Shown here piece after piece: positions 51,804 to 59,663 of a stretch of DNA of 64,000 nucleotides. The stretch lies in contig NZ_FNOZ01000017.1 of NCBI RefSeq assembly GCF_900107175.1, positions 24,409 to 88,408 of the forward strand. Reading direction: 5' to 3'. Each line of letters opens with the position of its first letter. The first letter of the stretch is position 1. The position numbers and the translations under genes are program-made. The stretch is from Modestobacter sp. DSM 44400. GTDB taxonomy: Bacteria; Actinomycetota; Actinomycetes; Mycobacteriales; Geodermatophilaceae. A model generated the notes under the pieces. That model was not told the origin of the DNA. It saw nothing but the letters and a program-made list of their open reading frames with translations, and made no database searches.

Positions 51804-52922
51804 ATGACCGCAGCACCCCGGACCGACAAAATGGACGTCGGGCGGCCGACGGGCGACGGGCTTGGTCTCTTCCGAACCGGCGACGCCGTCGCCCTGGACC
51901 TCTCCGACGTCGACATCCCGGTCGACACCACGGGCCTGTCCGCCGACGACCGGGCGCGGGCGCGGGTCATCACCTCGGCGATCCGCCAGCGGTCCCAGGA
52001 GCTCCGCCGGGAGCACCCCGTGCTGCGGCACCAGGACGCGCTCGGGCTCGCGGCGTTCGCCGTCGCCGTCCTCGGCTTCGCCGGCAGCGGCGCGCTGTAC
52101 CTGACCGGCGTCCTGCCCTGGTACGTCACGCTGCTGCTCTCGGCCGCGTTCGCCGCGGTCGGGCACGAGGTGGAGCACGACCTCATCCACGCGCTGTACT
52201 TCCGCCGGCACCGCGCGGTCCGGTACGGGCTGCTCTTCGGCGTCTGGGCGATCCGCCCGTACACGATCAACCCGGTCTTCCGGATCCGGCTGCACCTGAG
52301 GCACCACGCCTACTCGGGCCTGCCGGACGACATAGAGGAGGTGTCGATCACCAACGGCAAGCCGTGGGGCGTCGTCCGGCTCTACAGCCTGCTCGACCCC
52401 TACGTGCCGGCGCTGGTGCGGATCGTGACCACGAAGCCGAAGGACGCCGAGGACGCGCTGTGGCGCCGGACCATCCTCAAGGCGAGCGTCGGACTGACAC
52501 CGGTGGCGATCAGCATCTGGTACGCGTTCCTGGGCCTGCACGTGGCCGGGTGGCTGGGTGCGTCGGTGCCGCACGGCCTGCTGCACGCCCTGACCGTGCT
52601 GACAGTCGTGTGGGTCGGCCCGAACGTGTGGCGCGGCTTCTGCCTGCACTTCATCAGCAGCAACATGCACTACCAGGGAGACGTCGAGCAGGGGAACGTC
52701 CTCCAGCAGACCCAGGTGTTCAACCGCTGGTACCTCATGCCGTTCCAGGTGTTCTGCCTGAACTTCGGCAGCACACACCCGATCCACCACTTCTACGTGG
52801 CCGACCCGTGCTACGTGCGTCAGCTGATGGAGCGCGACATCCACCCTGTGCTCGCGGCCAACGGCGTCCGGTTCAACGACATGGGCACCTTCGCGCGAGC
52901 GAACCGGTACGGCGCGCCGTGA
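51804..52922 (+). CDS. Membrane fatty-acid desaturase/hydroxylase family protein
   Basis: A 372-residue integral membrane di-iron protein. Helices lie at about 75-95, 98-118, 205-225 and 235-255. His-box 1 is GHEVEHDLIHALY, box 2 RLHLRHHAYSG, and box 3 HPIHHFYV, with an extra HFISSNMHY. The family introduces double bonds or hydroxyls into acyl chains or other lipids. The set of boxes is complete, so it should be active. It stands where mycobacteria keep whiB4. The ATG at 51804 is preferred over a GTG four codons earlier. Confidence 0.85.
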   Translation: MTAAPRTDKMDVGRPTGDGLGLFRTGDAVALDLSDVDIPVDTTGLSADDRARARVITSAIRQRSQELRREHPVLRHQDALGLAAFAVAVLGFAGSGALYLTGVLPWYVTLLLSAAFAAVGHEVEHDLIHALYFRRHRAVRYGLLFGVWAIRPYTINPVFRIRLHLRHHAYSGLPDDIEEVSITNGKPWGVVRLYSLLDPYVPALVRIVTTKPKDAEDALWRRTILKASVGLTPVAISIWYAFLGLHVAGWLGASVPHGLLHALTVLTVVWVGPNVWRGFCLHFISSNMHYQGDVEQGNVLQQTQVFNRWYLMPFQVFCLNFGSTHPIHHFYVADPCYVRQLMERDIHPVLAANGVRFNDMGTFARANRYGAP

Positions 52923-52991
52923 CCGAGACGCCTGCGCGTCGGGGTCCGAGGCAGAGCACCACCCCCGCGGAGACAGGTACCTTGGCCTGCG

Positions 52992-55352
52992 ATGTCTGAT
53001 ACTGCGCGCTTCCGCCTCGGCGCCCTGGGCAAGCTGGTCGCGATGGTCGTCGCGGCCGGCGTCCTGGTCGCCGCGATGCTGTTCCCGTGGGTCGGGGGGA
53101 CGGGCCTCGCGGCCCGCAACTCCGCTTCCCTGCTCGACGCCCTGCCGGTGGAGCTCACCGACCAGACGCCGAACGGCAACACCAAGGTGCTGGCCGCGGA
53201 CGGGTCGCTGATCACGGAGTTCTACTCGAACAACCGCACCCCGGCGACGGCGGATCAGATCGCGCCGATCATGAAGCAGGCGATCGTCGACATCGAGGAC
53301 TCCCGCTTCTACGAGCACAACGGCATCGACGTACAGGGCACGCTGCGCGCGCTGGTCACCAACGTGGCCGCCGGCGGCGTCGAGGAGGGCGGCTCGACGC
53401 TGACCCAGCAGCTGGTCAAGCAGACCCTGTTGCAGACGGCGAAGACCAGCGAGGAGCGCCAGGCAGCCGACGCGGAAACCGTGGGCCGCAAGCTCAAGGA
53501 AGCCCGGCTGGCCCTCGCCCTGGAGCAGACCTACTCCAAGGACGAGATCCTCACCCGCTACCTCAACATCGCTTACTTCGGCGCGGGCGCCTACGGCATC
53601 CAGGCCGCCGCACAGACCTACTTCAGCGTCAACGCCGCCGACCTCACCCTCCCCCAGGCCTCCGTGCTGGCCGGCCTGGTGCAGAGCCCCAAGTTCAACC
53701 CGATCGCCTACCCCGAGGCCGCGCAGACCCGGCGTAACCAGGTGCTGAACCGGATGCACGATTTGGGCCACATCACCGATCAGGAGCTGGCCGACGTCTC
53801 CGCCAGCCCGATCCAGACCGCCGCCGAAGGCGCCAAGGCCCCGAACGGCTGCTCCTCGGCCACCATCGGCGGGTACTTCTGCGACTACCTGCAGACCTAC
53901 CTCAGCCAGCAGCTGAAGATCACCAAGACCCGGCTGGAGAACAGCGGCTGGACGATCCAGACCACGCTGCGCCCCGACATCCAGGCCTCCGGCGACCAGG
54001 CGGTGCTCAATACCCTCCCGATGGGCGGCGGCAACGACCTGGCCGGTGTCTTCACCGCCGTGCAGCCGGGCACCGGGCACGTGCTGGCGATGAGCGTCAA
54101 CCGCCGCTACGGCTGCAGCGAGTACGAGTGCGAGTCGGTGAACCTGAACACCACGGCCAGCGCCGGCGCCGGCTCGACCTACAAGACGTTCACCGCCGCG
54201 GCCGCCCTGGCGCAGGGCTACGGCTCGCACTACACGATCACCACCCCGCAGCCGTACACGTCCAAGCGTTACAAGAACGGCGGCAAGCCGTACACGATCA
54301 GCAACGTGGGCAACAACTACCCCGACACGCTGGACATGGAGAAGGCGCTGGTCATGTCCTCCAACACCTACTTCGTAGCGCTGGAGGACGCCTTGGGCAC
54401 CATCGAGGCGCCGGCCCGGATGGCCGCGGCGATGGGCATGCACTTCGACCAGCCCAACCAGAAGTCGCTGGACCAGATCATCGCCGAGAACAACGGGTCC
54501 TTCACCCTCGGCCCCTACGCCACCAGCCCGCTGGACCTGGCCAGTGCCTACTCCACGCTGGCCGCCAACGGCACCCGGTGCGCGCCCACGCCGTTGGTCT
54601 CGATCCTGGGCAGTAACGGTGAGCCGGCGCTGAAGGAGGACGGGACGCCGGTGTACGCCGGCGACCAGTGCACCCCCGAGGCCATCCCCGCCGGCGTGGC
54701 CACCACGCTGAACCAGATCATGATCGGGGACACCACGCAGTCCTTCGGCACCGCGAAGCGGGCCGCGATCCCCGGGCACCAGATCGCCGCCAAGACCGGT
54801 ACCTCGCAGGACAACAACTCGGCCACCTTCATCGGGTCGACGCCCGACTACACGGCCAGCGTGATGGTCTTCAACCCCAAGAAGCAGGAGAACGTCGGCG
54901 GTTACGGCGGCAACAAGCCCGCCACCATCTACCACGATGCGATGGCGCCCATCCTGGCCAATGAGCCGGCGCACGACTTCCCGCCGGCCGACCCGGTCGT
55001 CGTCGCGGGCAACCGACCGACGGTGCCGAGTTGCGACTCGGTGGACGCGTGCCAGGAAGCCCTCACCCAGGCCGGCTACACCACGCGGACCGCGCAGGTC
55101 ACCAGCGCCCAGTCGGCCGGGACGTTCCTGGGCACCAGCCCGCGGGCGGGCGCAGCGGCCAATCCCGGCCAGCAGGTCACCATCCAGGTGAGCAACGGCA
55201 GGGGCCGCCGCCGCGCGCCGGCACCCGCGCCGGCCCCCGCACCCGCGCCGGCACCCGCGCCGGCCCCCGCGCCGGCCCCCGCACCGGCCCCCGCTCCTCC
55301 GGCCGCGCCGGCACCGCCGCCGGACACCAACGGCGACGGCCTGCCGGGCTGA
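52992..55352 (+). CDS. Class A penicillin-binding protein, PonA2-like, with PASTA domain
   Basis: A 786-residue bifunctional cell-wall synthase. One N-terminal transmembrane helix is followed by a GT51 glycosyltransferase domain (IEDSRFYEHNGIDVQGTLRA, EGGSTLTQQLVKQTLL). A transpeptidase domain follows with nucleophile Ser395 in GSTYK, SSNTY and KTGTSQDN. One PASTA repeat lies at about 675-735, then a long Ala-Pro tail. It polymerises and cross-links peptidoglycan. It corresponds to Rv3682. Most SxxK motifs in this group are STFK or similar; STYK is a mild variant. Confidence 0.94.
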   Translation: MSDTARFRLGALGKLVAMVVAAGVLVAAMLFPWVGGTGLAARNSASLLDALPVELTDQTPNGNTKVLAADGSLITEFYSNNRTPATADQIAPIMKQAIVDIEDSRFYEHNGIDVQGTLRALVTNVAAGGVEEGGSTLTQQLVKQTLLQTAKTSEERQAADAETVGRKLKEARLALALEQTYSKDEILTRYLNIAYFGAGAYGIQAAAQTYFSVNAADLTLPQASVLAGLVQSPKFNPIAYPEAAQTRRNQVLNRMHDLGHITDQELADVSASPIQTAAEGAKAPNGCSSATIGGYFCDYLQTYLSQQLKITKTRLENSGWTIQTTLRPDIQASGDQAVLNTLPMGGGNDLAGVFTAVQPGTGHVLAMSVNRRYGCSEYECESVNLNTTASAGAGSTYKTFTAAAALAQGYGSHYTITTPQPYTSKRYKNGGKPYTISNVGNNYPDTLDMEKALVMSSNTYFVALEDALGTIEAPARMAAAMGMHFDQPNQKSLDQIIAENNGSFTLGPYATSPLDLASAYSTLAANGTRCAPTPLVSILGSNGEPALKEDGTPVYAGDQCTPEAIPAGVATTLNQIMIGDTTQSFGTAKRAAIPGHQIAAKTGTSQDNNSATFIGSTPDYTASVMVFNPKKQENVGGYGGNKPATIYHDAMAPILANEPAHDFPPADPVVVAGNRPTVPSCDSVDACQEALTQAGYTTRTAQVTSAQSAGTFLGTSPRAGAAANPGQQVTIQVSNGRGRRRAPAPAPAPAPAPAPAPAPAPAPAPAPAPPAAPAPPPDTNGDGLPG
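55215..55322 (+). repeat. Ala-Pro coding repeat at the PBP C-terminus
   Basis: Alternating GCG/GCA/GCC and CCG/CCC codons encode about 17 Ala-Pro pairs after the PASTA domain. DNA units of 12 to 24 bases (GCGCCGGCACCC and GCGCCGGCCCCC) recur, so slippage can change the length. Such tails form stiff rods and may span the cell wall. Confidence 0.85.
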
Positions 55353-55356
55353 AACA

Positions 55357-55445
55357 GGACCCCGCTGCCCCCACTGGTCGCACACTTGCAGCGGGACCCT
55401 GCAGCCGGGCCGGGCCGGGCCGGAGCGGGGCCGGTAGCGGGGTCC
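55357..55445. terminator. Bidirectional terminator-like repeat between the PBP and yqeY genes
   Basis: GGACCCCGCT (55357-55366) pairs with AGCGGGGTCC (55436-55445). The inside carries TCGCACACTTGC, GGGACCCTGCAGCCGGG and a GGGCC triplicate. An A-rich run comes before it and TTCTT after it, so it can end transcripts from both converging genes. Confidence 0.65.
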
Positions 55446-55449
55446 TTCT

Positions 55450-55902
55450 TCAGCCGAGCTGGCGGCGGACCTCGGCGGCCACCCGGCCACCCTCGACCCG
55501 GCCCGCCACCTCCCGGGTCACCGCCCCCATGACCTTGCCCATGTCCTTCATCCCCGACGCGCCGGTTCGGGTGACCACGTCGGCGACGATGGCGACCAGG
55601 TCGGCGTCCTCGAGCTGCGCGGGCAGGTAGTCCACGAGAACCCCTTCCTCCGCCTGCTCCCGCGCTGCCTGGTCGGCCCGGCCCGCACCGGCGAAGGCCT
55701 CGGCCGCCTCACGGCGCTTCTTCGCTTCCCGGCGCAGCACGGCCTGGACCTCGTCGTCGGAGAGTTCGCGGGCCTCCTTGCCGGACACCTCCTCGGTGCT
55801 CACGGCGGACAGCACCATGCGCAGCGTCGCGGTGCGCAGCTCGTCGCGGGCCTTCATGGCGGTGGTCAGATCGGATCGGAGTCGGTCCTTCAGCTGGGGC
55901 AC
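55450..55902 (-). CDS. GatB/YqeY domain protein
   Basis: A 150-residue helical protein that matches YqeY in full: LKDRLRSDLTTAMKARDELR, LRMVLSAVSTEEV and the C-terminal GMKDMGKVMGAVTREVAGR. The domain resembles the tRNA-binding tail of GatB. A role with tRNA-dependent amidation or in translation quality is suspected but unproven. The GTG at 55902 begins the conserved part (MPQLKDRL). It diverges from the metallophosphoesterase gene. Confidence 0.9.
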   Translation of the reverse strand: MPQLKDRLRSDLTTAMKARDELRTATLRMVLSAVSTEEVSGKEARELSDDEVQAVLRREAKKRREAAEAFAGAGRADQAAREQAEEGVLVDYLPAQLEDADLVAIVADVVTRTGASGMKDMGKVMGAVTREVAGRVEGGRVAAEVRRQLG

Positions 55903-55971
55903 GCCCTCAGCCTCCCACCCGCCCGCCGGCGGGGACGACGGCTTTCCCGCGGCGCCCCCTAGTCTTCCGGG

Positions 55972-56883
55972 ATGCGCGCGATCACCGCCGTCCCCACCGC
56001 TGTCCTCGCCACCGGCGCCGCGACCGTGGCCTACGCGAGCCTCTACGAGCGCACCCACTGGACACTGCGCCGCTTCGACGTGCCGGTGCTGGCCCCGGGT
56101 TCCCGGCCGCTGACGGTCCTGCAGCTGTCGGACCTGCACATGACCGCCGGTCAGACCCGCAAGCAGGAGTGGGTCGCCGGGCTGGCCGCACTCGAGCCCG
56201 ACCTGGTCATCACCACCGGCGACAACCTGGCCGGGATGGCGGCCGTGCCGGCCACGCTGCAGGCGCTGGACCCGCTGATGGACCTCCCCGGCGCGTTCGT
56301 CCTGTCCAGCAACGACTACTACGCCCCGCGCCCCAAGAACCCGCTGAAGTACTTCCGGACCGAGCACAAGCGGGTGCAGGGCATCGATCTGCCCTGGCGG
56401 GACCTGCGCGACGGCATGATCGCCCGCGGGTGGGCCAACCTCACCAACGCCCGTGGGGAGCTCACCGTGGACGGCCGGCGGATCAGCCTGTCCGGACTGG
56501 ACGACCCGCACCTCAAACGGGACCGCTACGAGCTGGTGGCCGGCCCGGCCGACCAGGCCGCTGACGTGCGGCTGGGCCTGGTCCACTCCCCCGAGCCCCG
56601 GGTGCTAGACCGCTTCGCCGCCGACGGCTACGACCTGCTGCTGTGCGGGCACACGCACGGCGGCCAGCTGCGCGTGCCCTTCTACGGCGCCCTGGTCACC
56701 AACTGTGGCCTCGACCGGGAGCACGTCCGCTGGCTGCACCGCTGGGCCGACCCGTCACCGGAGCACCCGGCCGGCACGTGGCTGCACGTCTCGGCCGGCC
56801 TGGGCACCAGCCCGTACGCCCCGGTGCGCTTCGCCTGCCCGCCGGAGGCGACACTACTGACCCTGACCGCCCGGACCGGCTGA
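55972..56883 (+). CDS. Membrane-anchored calcineurin-like phosphoesterase
   Basis: A 303-residue protein with one N-terminal hydrophobic anchor. Metal motifs are LSDLH, TTGDN and GHTHGGQL. The block that is usually GNHD reads SSNDYY, as in the Rv3683 group (GSND), so the general His ligand is missing there. The family cleaves phosphoesters; a lipid or cell-envelope substrate is likely given the membrane anchor and the PBP neighbour. Homology covers the full length. Confidence 0.9.
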   Translation: MRAITAVPTAVLATGAATVAYASLYERTHWTLRRFDVPVLAPGSRPLTVLQLSDLHMTAGQTRKQEWVAGLAALEPDLVITTGDNLAGMAAVPATLQALDPLMDLPGAFVLSSNDYYAPRPKNPLKYFRTEHKRVQGIDLPWRDLRDGMIARGWANLTNARGELTVDGRRISLSGLDDPHLKRDRYELVAGPADQAADVRLGLVHSPEPRVLDRFAADGYDLLLCGHTHGGQLRVPFYGALVTNCGLDREHVRWLHRWADPSPEHPAGTWLHVSAGLGTSPYAPVRFACPPEATLLTLTARTG

Positions 56884-56886
56884 AAA

Positions 56887-56989
56887 AGGACCCCGCTGCC
56901 CCCCGCCACTCGCACGCTCGCGGCAGGACCCTGCAGCGGGGCCGTTCCAGCACGTCCCGACGCTCGGCGGTGGGACCCTGCAGGGGGCC
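56887..56989 (+). terminator. Tandem GGACCCCGCTGC...GCAGCGGGG repeats
   Basis: A run of five A residues, GGA and then CCCCGCTGC (56891-56899) pair with GCAGCGGGG (56933-56941) around CACTCGCACGCTCGCGGC. A second partial copy follows, with CCCGACGCTCGGCGG and GGGACCCTGCAGGGGGCC. The unit lies between the phosphoesterase gene and tRNA-Pro and would insulate the tRNA promoter. Confidence 0.65.
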
Positions 56990-57031
56990 GAACGGCCGCC
57001 AGGTGCGTCGGTTACAGTTGTCCGCGCACCT

Positions 57032-57108
57032 CGGGGTGTGGCGCAGCTTGGTAGCGCGCGTCGTTCGGGACGACGAGGCCGCAGGTTCAAATCCTGTCAC
57101 CCCGACCA
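57032..57108 (+). tRNA. tRNA-Pro (CGG)
   Basis: A complete cloverleaf can be drawn. The acceptor CGGGGTG pairs with CACCCCG, the D arm is GCGC...GCGC, the anticodon stem CGTCG/CGACG has loop TTCGGGA, and the T arm is GCAGG-TTCAAAT-CCTGT. The anticodon CGG decodes CCG. The 3' CCA is encoded. The discriminator base is A, as usual for Pro. A palindromic terminator follows 5 bases later. Confidence 0.97.
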
Positions 57109-57113
57109 GCATT

Positions 57114-57139
57114 CAGGGACCGCCGATCGGCGGTCCCTG
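57114..57139 (+). terminator. Perfect palindromic hairpin after tRNA-Pro
   Basis: The 26 bases from 57114 to 57139 are a perfect palindrome (CAGGGACCGCC then GATC then GGCGGTCCCTG). It starts 5 bases after the encoded CCA, as expected for a tRNA transcript end. Confidence 0.85.
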
Positions 57140-57179
57140 AGTCGTTTCCGGGCCTCTCGCGCCGGGCACAGGTGCACGG

Positions 57180-58544
57180 ATGACCGAGTGGCTGCTGTTG
57201 CTGGCCGCGGTGCTGCTCACCGCACTGACCGGCTTCTTCGTGGCAGCCGAGTTCGCTTTCACGACCGTCGACCGCGGGCAGGCCCAGCAGGCCGCCGACG
57301 CCGGTGACCGCGGTGCCGCCGGCGTGGTCCGGGCGCTGCGCGGGCTGTCGACCGAGCTGTCGGCCGCCCAGCTGGGCATCACACTCACCACGCTGATCGT
57401 CGGCTTCCTCGCCGAACCGGCGCTGGGCGGGCTGCTCGAACCGGTGCTGACCGGGCTCGGGCTGCCCGAGGGCGCCGTCGGTCCCGTGGCCGTGGCGATG
57501 GGGATCGCGCTGGCGACCTTCCTGCAGATGCTGCTGGGCGAGCTCGGCCCCAAGAACCTGGCCATCGCCCGCCCGCTGCGCACCGCCTCGCTCGTCGCCC
57601 CGGGCATGCGCGCCTTCACCACGGTGACCGGCCCGGTCGTCCGGGTGCTGCAGGCGCTGGCCAACGGCATCGTGCGCCGGATGGGAATCGAGCCGAGGGA
57701 GGAACTGGACGACGTCCGGGGCGCCGAGGAGCTGGCCTCGGTGGCCCGCCGGTCGGCCGAGGACGGCGACCTCTCTCCCGTCGCCGCCCGGCTGCTGAGC
57801 CGCTCGCTGGGGCTGCGCGAGAAGTACGCCACCGATGTGATGACCCCACGCACCCGGCTGTGGACGCTGAGCGCGAGCGCCACCGCCGCCGACGTGATCG
57901 ACGCCGCCATCCGCTCGGGCAACAGCCGCTTCCCGGTCTACGGCGCCGACCTGGACGAGGTCACCGGCGTGGTGCATGTGAAGAACGCCGTCGCCGTCCC
58001 CGACGCCGAGCGCGAGCAGCGGACCGCCGGCGAGCTGGCCGCCCCGGTGCTCGCCGTTCCTTCGTCGCTGCGGCTGGACCCGCTGCTGGACCAGCTCCGC
58101 GAGCAGGGCCTTCAGCTGGCGCTGGTCGTCGACGAGTGGGGCGCCACCCACGGCATCGTGACCCTCGAGGACATCGTCGAGGAGCTGGTCGGGGAGATCA
58201 CCGACGAGACCGACCGCCCGCTCCGGCAGCTGCGCAGGGTCGACGGCGGCGGCTGGGACGTCTCCGGCCTGCTCCGCCCCGACGAGGTGCGCGACCGCAC
58301 CGGCATCGACGTCCCGGAGGGCCGCTACGAGACCATCGCCGGCTTCGTCGTAGAACGGCTCGGCCGGCTGCCCGAGGAGGGCGATGCGGTGGAGGTGGGC
58401 GGCGTCCGGTTGACCGTCACCGGCGTCGAGGGACGGCGGGTGGCGCGGCTGCGCGCCCTGCCACTGCCCCAGGACGACGACCAGGGCCGGGACGACGCTC
58501 CGGGCGCACCGGCGGGTCGCGAGCAGGCGGTGGCGCAGGCATGA
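57180..58544 (+). CDS. CNNM/CorC family (DUF21-CBS) membrane protein, first of two
   Basis: A 454-residue protein. The N-terminal DUF21/CNNM domain (residues 1-190) has three to four helices and the sequence FFVAAEFAFTTVD plus GELGPKNLAIARPL. Two CBS domains cover about 210-330 (VMTPRTRLW, GIVTLEDIVEELVGEI). A CorC_HlyC domain follows at 345-430. CNNM proteins move Mg2+ or sense its level; CBS domains bind adenine nucleotides. The stop overlaps the ATG of its paralogue (ATGA). Confidence 0.92.
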   Translation: MTEWLLLLAAVLLTALTGFFVAAEFAFTTVDRGQAQQAADAGDRGAAGVVRALRGLSTELSAAQLGITLTTLIVGFLAEPALGGLLEPVLTGLGLPEGAVGPVAVAMGIALATFLQMLLGELGPKNLAIARPLRTASLVAPGMRAFTTVTGPVVRVLQALANGIVRRMGIEPREELDDVRGAEELASVARRSAEDGDLSPVAARLLSRSLGLREKYATDVMTPRTRLWTLSASATAADVIDAAIRSGNSRFPVYGADLDEVTGVVHVKNAVAVPDAEREQRTAGELAAPVLAVPSSLRLDPLLDQLREQGLQLALVVDEWGATHGIVTLEDIVEELVGEITDETDRPLRQLRRVDGGGWDVSGLLRPDEVRDRTGIDVPEGRYETIAGFVVERLGRLPEEGDAVEVGGVRLTVTGVEGRRVARLRALPLPQDDDQGRDDAPGAPAGREQAVAQA

Positions 58545-59659
58545 ACGAGGTCCTGAGCCTCCTGCTGCTCGTCGCCCTGCTGCTGGGCAACGCCTTCTTC
58601 GTTGCCGCGGAGTTCGCCCTGGTGTCCGCCCGGGCCGACCAGATCGAGCCGCGGGCGGCCGCCGGCTCGGTGCGGGCGCAGAAGACCCTCGCGGCGATGC
58701 GCGACGTGTCCCAGATGATGGCCGGCGCGCAGCTGGGCATCACGCTGTGCTCGCTGGGCCTCGGTGCGGTCGGCGAGCCCGCAGTCGCACACCTCGTGGA
58801 GGCACCGCTGGCGGCGGTCGGCGCGTCCGATGCCCTGCTGCACCCGGTGTCGCTGGTGATCGCCCTCGCACTGGTCACCGTGCTGCACATGGTGCTGGGC
58901 GAGCTGGTGCCCAAGAACATCACCATCGCCGGCCCGGACCGCGCCGCGATCGCCCTGGGCCCACCCCTCGCCGTCCTGGTGCGGCTGCTCAAGCCCTTCA
59001 TCTGGTTCTTCAACGTGACCGCGAACGGCTTCGTCCGGTTGTTCGGCGTGCAGCCCACCGACGAGATCTCGGCCAGCTTCGACGAGTCGGAGATCCGCTC
59101 GATGATCAGCCAGTCGCGGCAGCAGGGGTTGCTGGGCAGCGAGGTGAGCGAGCTCGCCGCCGGTGCGCTCACCTTCGAGCAGCACGACGCGGGCTCGGTG
59201 ATGCTCTTCCCCGACTCGTTGGTCACCGTGCCGCGGAACTCCACGCCCCGGGACCTGGAGGGCGTGGTCGCCGAGCACGGCTTCAGCCGGTACCCGGTGC
59301 GCGGCGCCGATGGTGCGCTGATCGGGTACGTGCACGTGAAGGACGTGCTGGGCTCGGGGCCGACGTCCCGCGACCAGCCGGTGCCGGACCAGGCGGTCAA
59401 CGCCTTCGTCGACTTCTCCCCCGACGAGCCGCTGCCGGAGGTGCTGCACGCGATGCGCCGCTCGGGCGCACACCTGGGCCGGGTCGTCGCCGACGGCCGG
59501 CTGCTCGGCCTGGTGGCGCTGGAGGACGTGCTGGAGACGCTGATCGGCGACGTCCGGGACGCCGTCGTCGACGGCCGCCAAGAGGCGCTGGCCGGCACCG
59601 CGTCGGAGGTCGGGGCTCGGGCCGGGGGCACAGCGGGTGCGGGCGCCGGGGGAAGATGA
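58541..59659 (+). CDS. CNNM family (DUF21-CBS) membrane protein, second of two
   Basis: A 372-residue paralogue of the preceding protein. DUF21 shows GNAFFVAAEFALVSARADQI and GELVPKNITIAGPDRAA. A CBS pair covers about 205-340 (GYVHVKDVLGSG, LLGLVALEDVLETLIGDV). It lacks the CorC_HlyC domain and ends in a Gly/Ala-rich tail. Tandem pairs of one long and one short CNNM protein are usual in actinobacteria and probably act together. Confidence 0.92.
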   Translation: MNEVLSLLLLVALLLGNAFFVAAEFALVSARADQIEPRAAAGSVRAQKTLAAMRDVSQMMAGAQLGITLCSLGLGAVGEPAVAHLVEAPLAAVGASDALLHPVSLVIALALVTVLHMVLGELVPKNITIAGPDRAAIALGPPLAVLVRLLKPFIWFFNVTANGFVRLFGVQPTDEISASFDESEIRSMISQSRQQGLLGSEVSELAAGALTFEQHDAGSVMLFPDSLVTVPRNSTPRDLEGVVAEHGFSRYPVRGADGALIGYVHVKDVLGSGPTSRDQPVPDQAVNAFVDFSPDEPLPEVLHAMRRSGAHLGRVVADGRLLGLVALEDVLETLIGDVRDAVVDGRQEALAGTASEVGARAGGTAGAGAGGR

Positions 59660-59663
59660 GCCG

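Noticed and set aside
55215..55322. Repeat array considered as CRISPR or minisatellite
   Set aside because: There are no spacers; the repeats are in-frame Ala-Pro codons of the PBP tail.
51762..55490. Reverse-strand open frame of 1242 codons opposite the desaturase and PBP genes
   Set aside because: It mirrors the codon structure of two clear genes on the + strand, has low-complexity Arg/Gly/His composition and no domain. It is a GC-rich shadow frame.
57860..59659. Long forward frame of 599 codons starting inside the first CNNM gene
   Set aside because: Its first 227 codons are an out-of-frame shadow; the real gene starts at the ATG 58541, overlapping the stop before it.
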